Assembly: GCA_036365145.1 (NCBI GenBank)
Contig: JAEOAD010000243.1
Coordinates: 62,001-126,000, forward strand
Length of the DNA stretch: 64,000 bases
Direction of reading: 5' to 3'
Origin: Orientallactaga sibirica
Taxonomy: Eukaryota > Chordata > Mammalia > Rodentia > Dipodidae
Below, one piece after another: positions 35,401 to 47,400 of the stretch. The translations under genes and the position numbers were made by a program. Positions within the stretch are counted from its first letter, which is position 1; every line of letters starts with the position of its first letter. The notes below the pieces were generated by a model, which saw only the letters and a list, made by a program, of their open reading frames with translations, was not told the DNA's origin and searched no databases.

Positions 35401-38400
35401 GTAATCTCTAAAAGATGCACAAGTTAGTAGATTCGCCTCATTTCTAAAGTAGTTTGTTTAGAAAACAAACATCTTCATTACCGAACACTATACTATGTGA
35501 AATAAGCTAGTTTTGTTCTAGGAATCACTTGCTTTCCTACAAAGAAGGTTGAGTGCAGCAAGTTCAAACTTTACTAGTTTGTGTATTCTAACAAGATATA
35601 CAAGTTAGAAGATTCACCTTCATTTCTAAAGGAGTTTCATTAGTAAACAAACATCTTTATTAATGAAGATTGTCCTGTGTGAAATAAGCTAATTCGGTTT
35701 CTAGGAATCAGTTGCTTTCCCACAAAGATGGTTGAGTGCAGCAAGTTCAAACTTTCCTTGTTAATGTAATCTAAAAAGATGTCCAAGTTAGTAGATTCGC
35801 CTCATTTGTAAAGTAGTTTGTTGAGAAAACAAACATCTTCATTGCCGAACATTGTACTGTGTGAAATAAGCTAATTCGGTTCTAGGAATCAGTTGCTTTC
35901 CTACAAAGAAGGTTGAGTGCAGCATGTTCAAACTTTCCTAGTTTCTGTAATCTAACAAGATATACAAGTTAGCAGATTCGCCTCATTTCCAAAGTAGTTT
36001 TCTTTAGTAAACTAACATCTTCTTTGTCGAACATTGTAATATGTGAAATAAGCTGGTTCGGTTCTAGGAATCAGTTTGCTTTCCTACGAAGAAGGTTCAG
36101 TGCAGCAAGTTCAAACTTTCTAGTTTGTGTAATCTAACAAGATGTACAAGTTAGTAGATTAGCCTCATTTCTAGTTTCTTTAGAAACAAACATCCTCATT
36201 ACGAACACTGTACTGTGTGAAATGAGTTAATTCGGTTCTAGGAATCAGTTTCATTACTATGAAGATGGTTGAGTTTAACATAGTTAAACTTTCCTAGTTA
36301 ATGTAATCTAAAAAGATGTCCAAGATAGTAGATTCGCTTCATTTCTAAAGTAGTTTCTTTAGAAAACAAACATCTTCATTAATGAACACTGTACTGTTTG
36401 AAATAAGTTAATTCGGTTCTAGGAATCAGTTTCCTTTCCTACAAAGAAGGGTGTGAGTGCAGCAAGTTTAAACTTTCCTAGTTTATGTAATCTAACAAGA
36501 TGTACAAGTTAGTAGATTCGCCTCATTTCTAAAGTATTTTCTTTAGAATACAAACATCTTCAGTACTGAGCACTGTACTGTGTGAAATAAGTTAATTCGG
36601 TTCTAGGAATCAGTTGCTTTCCTACAAAGAAGGTTCAGTGCAGCAAGTTCAAACTTTCTCTGTTAATGTAATCTAAAAAGATGCACAGGGTAATAGATTC
36701 GCCTCATTTCTAAAGTAGTTTGTTGAGAAAACAAACATCTTCATTACCAAACACTATACTATGTGAAATAAATTAGTTCGGTTCTTGGAATCACTTGCTT
36801 TCCTACAAAGAAGGTTGAGTGGAGCAAGTTCAAACTTTCCTAGTTTGTTTAATCTAACAAGATGTACAAGTTAGTAGATTCGCCTCATTTGTAAAGTAGT
36901 TTCTTGAAAACAAACATCTTCATTGCCGAACATTGTACTGTGTGAAATAAGCTAGTTTGGTTCTAGGAATCAGTTTCCTTTCTATGAAGATGGTTGAGTG
37001 CAGCAAGTTCAAACTTTCCTTGTTTGTGTAATCTAAAAAGATGTACAAGTTAGTAGATTCGCCTCATTTATAAAGTAGTTTGTTGAGAAAACAAACATCT
37101 TCATTGCCCAACATTGTACTGTGTGAAATAAGCTAATTCGGTTCTAGGAATCAGTTGCTTTCCTACAAAGAAGGTTGAGTGCAGCAAGTTCAAACTTTCC
37201 TAGTTAATGTAATCTAACAAGATGTACAAGTTAGTAGATTCGCCTCATTTCTAAAGTAGTTTGTTTGAGAAAACAAACATCTTCATTGCCGAACACTATA
37301 CTGTGTGAAATAAGCTAGTTTGTTCTGGGAATCACTTGCCTTCCTAAGAAGAAGGTTGAGTGCAGCAAGTTCAAACTTTACTAGTTTGTGTATTCTAACA
37401 AGATATACAAGTTAGAAGATTCACCTCATTTCTAAGGGAGTTTCTTTAGTAAACAAACATCTTTAGTAATGAAGACTGTCCTGTGTGAAATAAGTTAATT
37501 CGTTTCTAGGAATCAGTTGCTTTCCTACAAAGATGGTTGAGTGCAGCAAGTTCAAACTTTCCTTGTTAATGTAATCTAAAAAGATGTCCAAGTTAGTAGA
37601 TTCGCCTCATTTTCTAAAGTAGTTTGTTGAGAAAACAAACATCTTCATTGCCGAACATTGTACTGTGTGAAATAAGCTAATTCGGTTCTAGGAATCAGTT
37701 GCTTTCCTACAAAGAAGGTTGAGTGCAGCATGTTCAAACTTTCCTAGTTTCTGTAATCTAACAAGATATACAAGTTAGTAGAATCGCTTCATTTCCAAAG
37801 TAGTTTCTTAGTAAACTAACATCTTCTTTGCCGAACATTGCAATATGTGAAATAAGCTGGTACGGTTCTAGGAATCAGTTGCTTTCCTACGAAGAAGGTT
37901 CAGTGCAGCAAGTTCAAACTTTCCTAGTTTGTGTAATCTAACAAGATGTACAAGTTAGTAGATTAGCCTCATTTCTAGTTTTCTTTAGAAAACAAACATC
38001 TTCAGTACTGAACACTGTACTGTGTGAAATGAAGCTATTCGGTTGTAGGAATCAGTTTCATTACTATGAAGATGGTTGAGTTTAACATAGTTCAAACTTT
38101 CCTAGTTAATGTAATCTAAAAAGATGTCCAAGATAGTAGATTCGCTTCATTTCTAAAGTAGTTTCTTTAGAAAACAAACATCTTCAGTGCGAACACTGTA
38201 CTGTTTGAAATAAGTTAATTCGGTTCTAGGAATCAGTTTCCTTTCTACGAAGAAGGTTGAGTGCAACAAGTTCAAACTTTCCTAGTATATGTAATCTAAC
38301 AAGATGTACAAGTTAGTAGATTCGCCTCATTTCTAAAGTACTTTCTTTAGAATACAAACATCTTCAGTACTGAGCACTGTACTGTGTGAAATAAGTTAAT

Positions 38401-39638
38401 TCGGTTCTAGGAATCAGTTGCTTTCCTACAAAGAAGGTTGAGTGCAGCAAGTTCAAACTTTCCCTGTTAATGTAATCTAAAATGATGCACAAGTTAATAT
38501 ATTCGCCTCATTTCTAAAGTAGTTCGTTGAGAAAACAAACGTCTTCATTACCGAACACTATACTATGTGAAATAAACTAGTTCGGTTCTTGGAATCACTT
38601 CCTTTCCTACGAAGAAGGTTGAGTGCAGCAAGTTGAAACTTTCCTAGTTTGTTTAATCTAACAAGATGTCCAAGTTAGTAGATTCGCCTCATTTGTAAAG
38701 TAGTTTCTTGAGAAAACAAACATCTCCATTGCCGAACATTGTACTGTGTGAAATAAGCTAGTTTGGTTCTAGGAATCAGTTTCCTTTCTATGAAGATGGT
38801 TGAGTTTAGCAAGTTAAAACTTTCCTTGTTACTGTAATCTAAAAAGATGTCCAAGTTAGTAGAGTCGCCTCATTTGTAAAGTAGTTTGTTGAGAAAACAA
38901 ACATCTTCATTGCCGAACATTGTACTGTGTGAAATAAGCTAATTCGGTTCTAGGAATCAGTTGCTTTCCTACAAAGAAGGTTGAGTGCAGCAAGTTCAAA
39001 CTTTCCTTGTTAATGTAATCTAAAAAGATGCACAACTTAGTAGATTGCCTCATTTCTAAAGTAGTTTGTTTAGAAAACAAACATCTTCATTACCGAACAC
39101 TATACTATGTGAAATAAGCTAGTTTTGTTCTGGGAATCACTTGCCTTCCTACGAAGAAGGTTGAATGCAGCAAGTTCAAACTTTACTAGTTTGTGTATTC
39201 TTACAAGATATACAAGTTAGAAGATTCACCTTATTTCTAAGGGAGATTCATTAGTAAACAAACATCTTTAGTAATGAAGACTGTCCTGAGTGAAGTAAGT
39301 TAATTCGTTTCTAGGAATCAGTTTTGTTCCCACGAAGATGGTTGAGTGCAGCAAGTTCAAACTTTCCTTGTTAATGTAATCAAAAAGATGTCCAAGTTAG
39401 TAGATTCACCTCATTTGTAAAGTAGTTTGTTGAGAAAACAAACATCTTCATTGCCGAACATTGTACTGTGTGAAATAAGCTAATTCGGTTCTAGGAATCA
39501 GTTGCTTTCCTACAAAGAAGGTTGAGTGCAGCATGTTCAAACTTTCCTAGTTTGTGTAATCTAACAAGATGTACAAGTTAGCAGATTCGCTTCACTTCCA
39601 AAGTAGTTTGCTTAGTAAACTAACATCTTCTTTGCCGA
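32401..39638 (+). repeat. 10-monomer higher-order repeat, four complete copies (~1.81 kb each)
   Basis: The marker aacattg(t/c)aatatgtg with aagctgg occurs at 32401, 34216, 36030, 37834 and 39639 (spacing 1815, 1814, 1804, 1805). Three other markers give the same period: gagtttaacatag (32652, 34467, 36274, 38081), gaaga(c/t)tgtcctg (33855, 35665, 37471, 39275) and gcatgttcaaac (34111, 35923, 37729, 39532). In order the ten types are marked by: aatatgtg/aagctgg; tttaacatag; actgtttgaaat; gagcactgt; aataaattagttcgg with ggttcttgg; gctagtttgg with gttactg; gatgcacaa; gctagttttgttc with ttagaagattcacc; gaagactgtcctg; gcatgttc. Copies are imperfect but keep the order throughout. Confidence 0.92.
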
Positions 39639-39790
39639 ACATTGCAATATGTGAAATAAGCTGGTACGGTTATAGGAATCAGTTGCTTTCCTACAATGAA
39701 GGTTCAGTGCAGCAAGTTCAAACTTTCCTAGTTTGTGTAATCTAACAAGATGTACAAGTTAGTAGATTCTTCTCATTTCTATTTTCTTTA
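39639..39790 (+). repeat. Start of a fifth HOR copy, broken off
   Basis: The type-1 HOR monomer begins again (gaacattgcaatatgtg, aagctggtacgg, gttcagtgcagc) and ends with a catttctattttcttt version of the short type-1 tail. The next monomer lacks tttaacatag and does not follow the HOR order, so the ordered block ends here. Confidence 0.8.
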
Positions 39791-42690
39791 GAAAACAAAC
39801 ATCTTCAGTACCGAACAATGTACTGTGTGAAATAAGTTAATTCAGTTCTAGGAGTCAGTTTCCTTCCTCCACAAAGAAGGGAGAGTGCAGCAAGTTCAAA
39901 CTTTTTCTGTTAATGTAACCTAAAAAGATCCACAACGTAGTAGATTTGCCTCATTTGTAAAGTAGTTTGTTAAGAAAACGAACATCTTCATTACCGAACA
40001 CTATAGTATGTGAAATAAACCACTTCGGTTCTAGGAATCACTTGCTTTCCTACTAAGAAGGTTGAGTGCAGCAGGTTGAAACTTTATAGTTTGTGTAATC
40101 TAACAAGATGTCCAAGTTAGTAGATAGGCCTCATTTGTAAAGTAGTTTGTTGAGAAAACAAACATCTTCATTGCCGAATATTGTACTGTGTGAAATAAGC
40201 TAGTTCGGTTCTCAGAATCAGTTTCCTTTCTACGAAGATGGTTCAGTTTAGCAAGTTCAAACTTTCCTTGTTAATGTAATCTAAAAACATGTCCAAGTTA
40301 GTAGATTGCCTCATTTCTGAAATAGTTTCTTTAGAAAACAAACATCTTGAGTACTGAACACTGTACTGTGTGAAATAAGCTAATTCCTTTCTAGGAACCA
40401 GTTGCTTTCCTACAAAGAAGGTTGAGTGCAGCAAGTTCAAACTTTCCTTGTTAATGTAATCTAAGAAGATGCACAACTTAGTAGATTCGCATCATTTCTG
40501 AAGTAGTTTGTTTAGAAAACAAACATCTTCATTTCAGAACACTGTACTATGTGAAATAAGCTAGTTCGGTTCTAGGGATCACTTGCTTTCCTACGAAGAA
40601 GTTTGAGTGCAGCAAGTTCAAACTTTCCTAGTTTGTGTAATCTGACAGTATGTACAAGTTAGGAGATTCGCCTCATTTCTAGTTTCTTTAGAAAACAAAC
40701 ATCTTGAGTACCAAACCCTGTACTGTGTGAAATAAGTTAGTTCGTGGTCTAGGAATCAGTTTCATTTCTACGACGATGGTTGAGTTTAGCAAGGTCAAAC
40801 TTTCCTTCTTAATGTAATCTAAAAAGATGTCCAAGTTAGTAGATTCGCCTCATTTCTAAAGTAGTTTCTTTAGAAAACAAACCTCTTCAGTACCGAACAC
40901 TGTACTGTGTGAAATAATTTAATTCGGTTCTAGGAATCAGTTTCCTTTCTACGAAGATGGTTGAGTTTAGCAAGGTCAAACTTTCCTTGTTAATGTAATC
41001 TAAAAAGATGTCCAAGTTGGTAGGTTCGCCTCATTTGTAAAGTAGTTTATTGAGAAAACAAACATCTTCATTGCCGAACATTGTACTGCGTGAAATAAGC
41101 TAATTCGGTTCTAGGAATCAGTTGATTTCCTACAAAGAAGGTTGAGTGCAGCAAGTTCAATCTTTCCTTGTTAATATAATCTAAATAGATGTCCAAGTTA
41201 GTAGATTCGCCTCATTTGTAAAGTAGTTTGTTGAGAAAAGAAACATCTTCATTGCCGAACATTGTACTGTGTGAAATAAGCTAATTCTGTTCTAGGAATC
41301 ACTTGCTTTCCTACAGAGAAGGTTGAGTACAGCAAGTTCAAACTTTCCTTGTTAATGTATTCTAAAAAGATGCACAACTTAGTAGATTCGCCTCATTTCT
41401 AAAGTAGTTTGTTTAGAAAACAAACATCTTCATTGCCGAACATTGTACTGTGTGAAATAAGCTAATTCGGTTCTAGGAATCACTTGCTTTCTACAAAGAA
41501 GGTTGAGTGCAGCAAGTTCAAACTTTCCTAGTTAATGTAATCTAAAAAGATGTACAAGTTAGTAGATTCGCCTCATTTCTAAAGTAGTTTGTTGAGAAAA
41601 CAAACATCTTCATTGCCGAACATTGTACTGTGTGAAATAAGTTAATTCGGTTCTAGGAATCAGTTTCCTTTCTACGAAGAAGGTTGAGTGTAGGAAGTTC
41701 AAACCCTCCTAGTCTGTGTAATCTAACAAGATGTACAAGTTAATAGATTCGCCTCATTTCTAAAGTAGTTTCTTTATTAAACAAACATCTTCAGTACTGA
41801 ACACTATACTGTGTGAAATAAGTTACTTCGGTTCTAGGATTCAGTTGCTTTCCTCCAAAGAAGGTGGAGTGCAGCAAGTTAAAACTTTCCCTGTTAATGT
41901 AATCTAAAAAGATGCACAACTTAGTAGATTCGCCTCATTTCTAAAGTAGTTTGTTTAGAAAACAAGCATCTTCATTACCGAACACTATACTATGTGAAAT
42001 AAACTAGTTCGGTTCTAGGAATCACTTGCTTTCCTACGAAGAAGGTTGAGTGCAGCAAGTTCAAACTTTCCTAGTTTGTGTAATCTAACAAGATGTACAA
42101 GTTAGTAGATTCGCCTCATTTCTAAAGTAGTTTCTTTAGAAAACAAACATCTTCATTACCTAACACTGTACTGTTGAAATAAGTTAATTCGGTTCTAGGA
42201 ATCAGTTTGCTTTCTACAAAGAAGGTTGAGTGCAGCAAGTTCAAACTTTCCTGGTTTGTGTAATCTCACAAGATGTACAAGTTAGTAGATGCGCCTCATT
42301 TGTAAAGTAGTTTCTTTAGAAAACAAACATCTTCATTGCCAAACATTGTACTGTGTAAAATAAGTTAATTCGGTTCTAGGAATCAGTTGCTTTTCTACAA
42401 AGAAGGTTGAGTGCAGCAAGTTCAAACCCTCCGAGTCTGTGTAATCTAACAAGATGTACAAGTTAGTAGATTCGCCTCATTTCTAAAGTAGTTTCTTTAG
42501 AAAACAAACATCTTCAGTACTGAACACTATACTGTGTGAAATTAGTTTATTCGGTTCTAGGAATCAGTTGCTTTCCTCCAAAGAAGGTTGAGTGCAGCAA
42601 GTTCAAACTTTCCTAGTTAATGTAATCTAAAAAGATGCACAAGTTAGTAGATTTGCCTCATTTCTAAAGTAGTTTGTTTAGAAAACAAAC
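39791..42690 (+). repeat. Satellite array, intermediate zone
   Basis: About 16 monomers of mixed classes (gatgtccaagttag, gatgcacaacttag, aaggtcaaactttcc, caaaccctcc). Around 41650-42560 two similar sets with caaaccctcc(t/g)agtctgtg recur about 4 monomers apart. A minus-strand frame at 40243-40476 is a satellite translation, not a gene. Confidence 0.87.
42672..42690 (+). other. Example of 8-bp perfect dyad variant (gtttgttt/aaacaaac)
   Basis: GTTTGTTT-AGA-AAACAAAC, two perfect 8-bp arms with a 3-nt loop. The form gtttgtttagaaaacaaac is frequent in the intermediate and relic zones, where the young type has gtttcttgagaaaac with only 5-bp arms. It could extrude as a hairpin; function is unproven. 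Confidence 0.7.
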
Positions 42691-45600
42691 ATCTTCATTA
42701 CCAAAAACTGTACTCTGTGAAATAAGCTAATTCGGTTCTAGGAATCACTTGCTTTCCTACAAAGAAGGTTGAGTGCAGCAAGTTCAAACTTTCCTAGTTT
42801 GTGTAATCTAACAAGATGTACAAGTTAGTAGATTAGACCTCATTTGTTAAAGTAGTTTCTTGAGAAAACAAACATCTTCATTGCCCAACATTGTACTGTG
42901 TGAAATAAGCTAGTCGGTTCTAGGAATCAGTTGCTTTCCTACAAAGAAGGTTGAGTGCAGCAAGTTCAAACTTTCCTTGTTTGTGTAATCTAACAAGATG
43001 TACAAGTTAGTAGATTCGCCTCATTTCTAAAGTAGTTTGTTTGAGAAAACAAACATCTTCATTACCAAACATTGTACTGTGTGAAATAAGCTAGTTCGGT
43101 TCTGGGAATCACTTGCTTTCCTACAAAGAAGGTTGAGTGCAGCAAGTTCAAACTTTCCTAGTTTGTGTAATCTAACAAGATGTACAAATTAGTAGATTCA
43201 CCTCATTTCAAAGTAGTTTCTTTAGAAAACAAACATCTTCATTACCAAACATTGTACTGTGTGAAATAAGTTAATTCGGTTCTAGGAATCAGTTTGCTTT
43301 CCTACAAAGAAGGTTGAGTGCAGCAAAGTTCAAACTTTCCTGGTTTGTGTAATCTAACAAGATGTACAAGTTAGTAGATTCGCCTCATTTCTAAAGTAGT
43401 TTCTTTAGAAAACAAACATCTTCATTGCTGGAACATTTACTGTGTGAAATAAAGCTAATTCGGTTCTAGGAATCACTTGCTTTCCTACAAAGAAGGTTGA
43501 GTGCAGCAAGTTCAAACTTTCCTAGTTTGTGTAATCTAAAAAGATGTACAAGTTAGTAGATTCGCCTCATTTTTAAAGTAGTTTCTTGAGAAAACAAACA
43601 TCTTCATTTCCGAACATTGTACTGTGTGAAATAAGCTAATTCGGTTCTAGGAATCACTTGCTTTCCTACAAAGAAGGTTGAGTGCAGCAAGTTCAAATCT
43701 TCCTAGTTAATGTATTCTAAAAAGATGTACAAGTTAGTAGATTCGCCTCATTTCTAAGTAGTTTGTTTAGAAAACAAACATCTTCATTGCCGAACATTGT
43801 ACTGTGTGAAATAAGCTAATTCGGTTCTAGGAATCACTTGCTTTCCTACAAAGAAGGTTGAGTGCAGCAAGTTCAAACTTTCCTAGTTTGTGTAATCTAA
43901 CAAGATGTACAAGTTAGTAGATTCGCCTCATTTCTAATGTAGTTTCTTGAGAAAACAAACATCTTCATTACCGAACATTGTACTGTGTGAAATAAGTTAA
44001 TTCGGTTCTAGGAATCAGTTTCCTTTCTACAAAGAAGGTTGAGTGCAGCAAGTTCAAACTTTCCTAGTTTGTGTAATCTAACAAGATGTACAAGTTAGTA
44101 GATTCGCCTCATTTCTAAAGTAGTTTCTTTAGAAAACAAACATCTTCATTGCTGAACATTGTACTGTGTGAAATAAGCTAATTCGGTTCTAGGAATCAGT
44201 TGCTTTTCTACAAAGATGGTTGAGTGCAGCAAGTTCAAACTTTCCCTGTTTGTGTAATCTAACAAGATGTACAAGTTAGTAGATTCGCCTCATTTCTAAA
44301 GTAGTTTCTTGAGAAAACAAACATCTTCATTGCGAACATTGTACTGTGTGAAATAAGCTAATTCTTTTCTAGGAATCAGTTGCTTTCCTACAAAGAAGGT
44401 TGAGTGCAGCAAGTTCAAACTTTCCTTAGTTAATGTATTCTAAAAAGATGCACAACTTAGTAGATTCGCCTCATTTCTAAAGTAGTTTGTTGAGAAAACA
44501 AACATCTTCATTGCCGAACACTGTACTATGTGAAATAAGCTAGTTCGGTTCTAGGAATCACTTGCTTTCCTACAAAGAAGGTTGAGTGCAGCAAGTTCAA
44601 ACTTTCCTAGTTTGTGTAATCTAACAAGATGTACAAATTAGTAGATTCACCTCATTTCTAATGTAGTTTCTTGAGAAAACAAACATCTTCATTACCGAAC
44701 ATTGTACTGTGTGAAATAAGCTAATTCGGTTCTAGGAATCAGTTCCTTTCCTACAAAGAAGGTTGAGTGCAGCAAGTTCAAACTTTCCTGTTAATGTATT
44801 CTAAAAAGATGCACAAGTTAGTAGATTCGCCTCATTTCTAAAGTAGTTTGTTGAGAAAACAAACATCTTCATTGCGAACACTGTACTATGTGAAATAAGC
44901 TAATTCGGTTCTAGGAATCACTTGCTTTCCTACAAAGAAGGTTGAGTGCAGCAAGTTCAAACTTTGCTAGTTTGTGTAATCTAACAAGATGTACAAGTTA
45001 GTAGATTCGCCTCATTTCTAATGTAGTTTCTTTAGAAAACAAACATCTTCATACCGAACACTGTACTGTGTGAAATAAGTTAATTCGGTTCTAGGAATCA
45101 GTTGCTTTTCTACAAAGAAGGTTGAGTGCAGCAAGTTCAAACTTTCCTGTTTTGTGTAATCTAACAAGATGTACAAGTTAGTAGATTCGCCTCATTTCTA
45201 AAGTAGTTTCTTGAGAAAACAAACATCTTCATTGCCAAACATTGTACTGTGTGAAATAAGCTAATTCGGTTCTAGGAATCACTTGCTTTCCTACAAAGAA
45301 GGTTGAGTGCAGCAAGTTCAAACTTTCCTAGTTTGTGTAATCTAACAAGATGTACAAGTTAGTAGATTCGCCTCATTTCTAAAGTAGTTTCTTGAGAAAA
45401 CAAACATCTTCATTACCGAACAGTGTACTGTGTGAAATAAGTTAATTCGGTTCTAGGAATCACTTCCTTTTCTACCAAGAAGGTTGAGTGCAGCAAGTTC
45501 AAACTTTCCTAGTTTGTGTAATCTAACAAGATGTACAAGTTAGTATATTCACCTCATTTCTAAAGTAGTTTCTTTAGAAAACAAACATCTTCATTGCCGA

Positions 45601-47388
45601 ACATTGTACTGTGTGAAATAAGCTAATTCGGTTCTAGGAATCAGTTGCTTTTCTACAAAGATGGTTGAGATTAGCAAGTTCAAACTTTCCTAGTTTGTGT
45701 AATCTAACAAGATGTACAAGTTAGTAGATTCGCCTCATTTGTAAAGTAGTTTGTTGAGAAAACAAACATCTTCATTGCCGAACATTGTACTGTGTGAAAT
45801 AAGCTAATTCGGTTCTAGGAATCACTTGCTTTCCTACAAAGAAGGTTGAGTGCAGCAAGTTCAAACTTTCCTAGTTAATGTTTTCTAACAAGATGTACAA
45901 GTTAGTAGATTCGCCTCATTTCTAAAGTAGTTTGTTTAGAAAACAAACATCTTCATTACCGAACACTGTACCGTGTGAAATAAGCTAATTCGGTTCTATG
46001 AATCACTTGCTTTCCTACAAAGAAGGTTGAGTGCAGCAAGTTCAAACTTTCCTAGTTTGTGTAATCTAACAAGATGTACAAGTTAGTAGATTCGCCTCAT
46101 TTCTAAAGTAGTTTCTTGAGAAAACAAACATCTTCATTACCGAACATTGTACTGTGTGAAATAAGTTAATTCGGTTCTAGGAATCAGTTTCTTTACTACA
46201 AAGATGGTTGAGTGCATCAAGTTCAAACTTTCCTTGTTAATGTAATCTAAAAAGATGTACAAGTTAGTAGATTCACCTCATTTGTAAAGTAGTTTGTTGA
46301 GAAAACAAACATCTTCATTGCCGAACATTGTACTGTGTGAAATAAGCTAATTAGGTTCTAGGAATCACTTGCTTTCCTACAAAGAAGGTTGAGTGCAGCA
46401 AGTTCAAACTTTCCTAGTTTGTGTAATCTAACAAGATGTACAAGTTAGTAGATTCGCCTCATTTCTAAAGTAGTTTCTTGAGAAAACAAACATCTTCATT
46501 GCCGAACATTGTACTGTGTGAAATAAGCTAATTCGGTTCTAGGAATCAGTTTGCTTTCCATACAAAAGAAGGTTGAGTGCAGCAAGTTCAAACTTTCCTA
46601 GTTTGTGTAATCTAACAAGATGTACAAGTTAGTAGATTCACCTCATTTCTAAAGTAGTTTCTTGAGAAAACAAACATCTTCATTGCCGAACATTGTACTG
46701 TGTGAAATAAGCTAATTCGGTTCTAGGAATCACTTGCTTTCCTACAAAGAAGGTTGAGTGCAGCAAGTTCAAACTTTCCTAGTTTGTGTAATCTAACAAG
46801 ATGTACAAGTTAGTAGATTAGCCTCATTTCTAAAGTAGTTTCTTGAGAAAACAAACATCTTCATTGCCAAACATTGTACTGTGTGAAATAAGCTAATTCG
46901 GTTCTAGGAATCACTTGCTTTCCTACAAAGAAGGTTGAGTGCAGCAAGTTCAAACTTTCCTAGTTTGTGTAATCTAACAAGATGTACAAGTTAGTAGATT
47001 CGCCTCATTTCTAAAGTAGTTTCTTGAGAAAACAAACATCTTCATTGCCGAACATTGTACTGTGTGAAATAAGCTAATTCGGTTCTAGGAATCACTTGCT
47101 TTCCTACAAAGAAGGTTGAGTGCAGCAAGTTCAAACTTTCCTAGTTTGTGTAATCTAACAAGATGTACAAGTTAGTAGATTCGCCTCATTTCTAAAGTAG
47201 TTTCTTGAGAAAACAAACATCTTCATTGCCGAACATTGTACTGTGTGAAATAAGCTAATTTGGTTCTAGGAATCACTTGCTTTCCTACAAAGAAGGTTGA
47301 GTGCAGCAAGTTCAAACTTTCCTAGTTTGTGTAATCTAACAAGATGTACAAGTTAGTAGATTCGCCTAATTTCTAAAGTAGTTTCTTG
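42691..47388 (+). repeat. Satellite array, fairly homogeneous zone
   Basis: About 26 monomers, mostly young type, interspersed with cttgttaatg, gatgcaca and tttagaaaac variants. The share of the pure young type rises to the right, from about 46.3 kb on. The zone ends at a 31 bp deletion. No other feature was seen. Confidence 0.9.
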
Positions 47389-47400
47389 TACTGTGTGAAA
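47380..47400 (+). repeat. 31 bp deletion at a monomer junction
   Basis: gtttcttg is followed directly by tactgtgtgaaataag; the 31 bp from agaaaacaaac to aacattg are missing. Both sides share ttg, consistent with a microhomology or slippage deletion inside an otherwise uniform region. Confidence 0.85.

Noticed and set aside
40243..40476. 77 aa minus-strand frame with an internal protein repeat
   Set aside because: The protein repeat only mirrors the satellite period; neighbouring monomers close the frame with stops.
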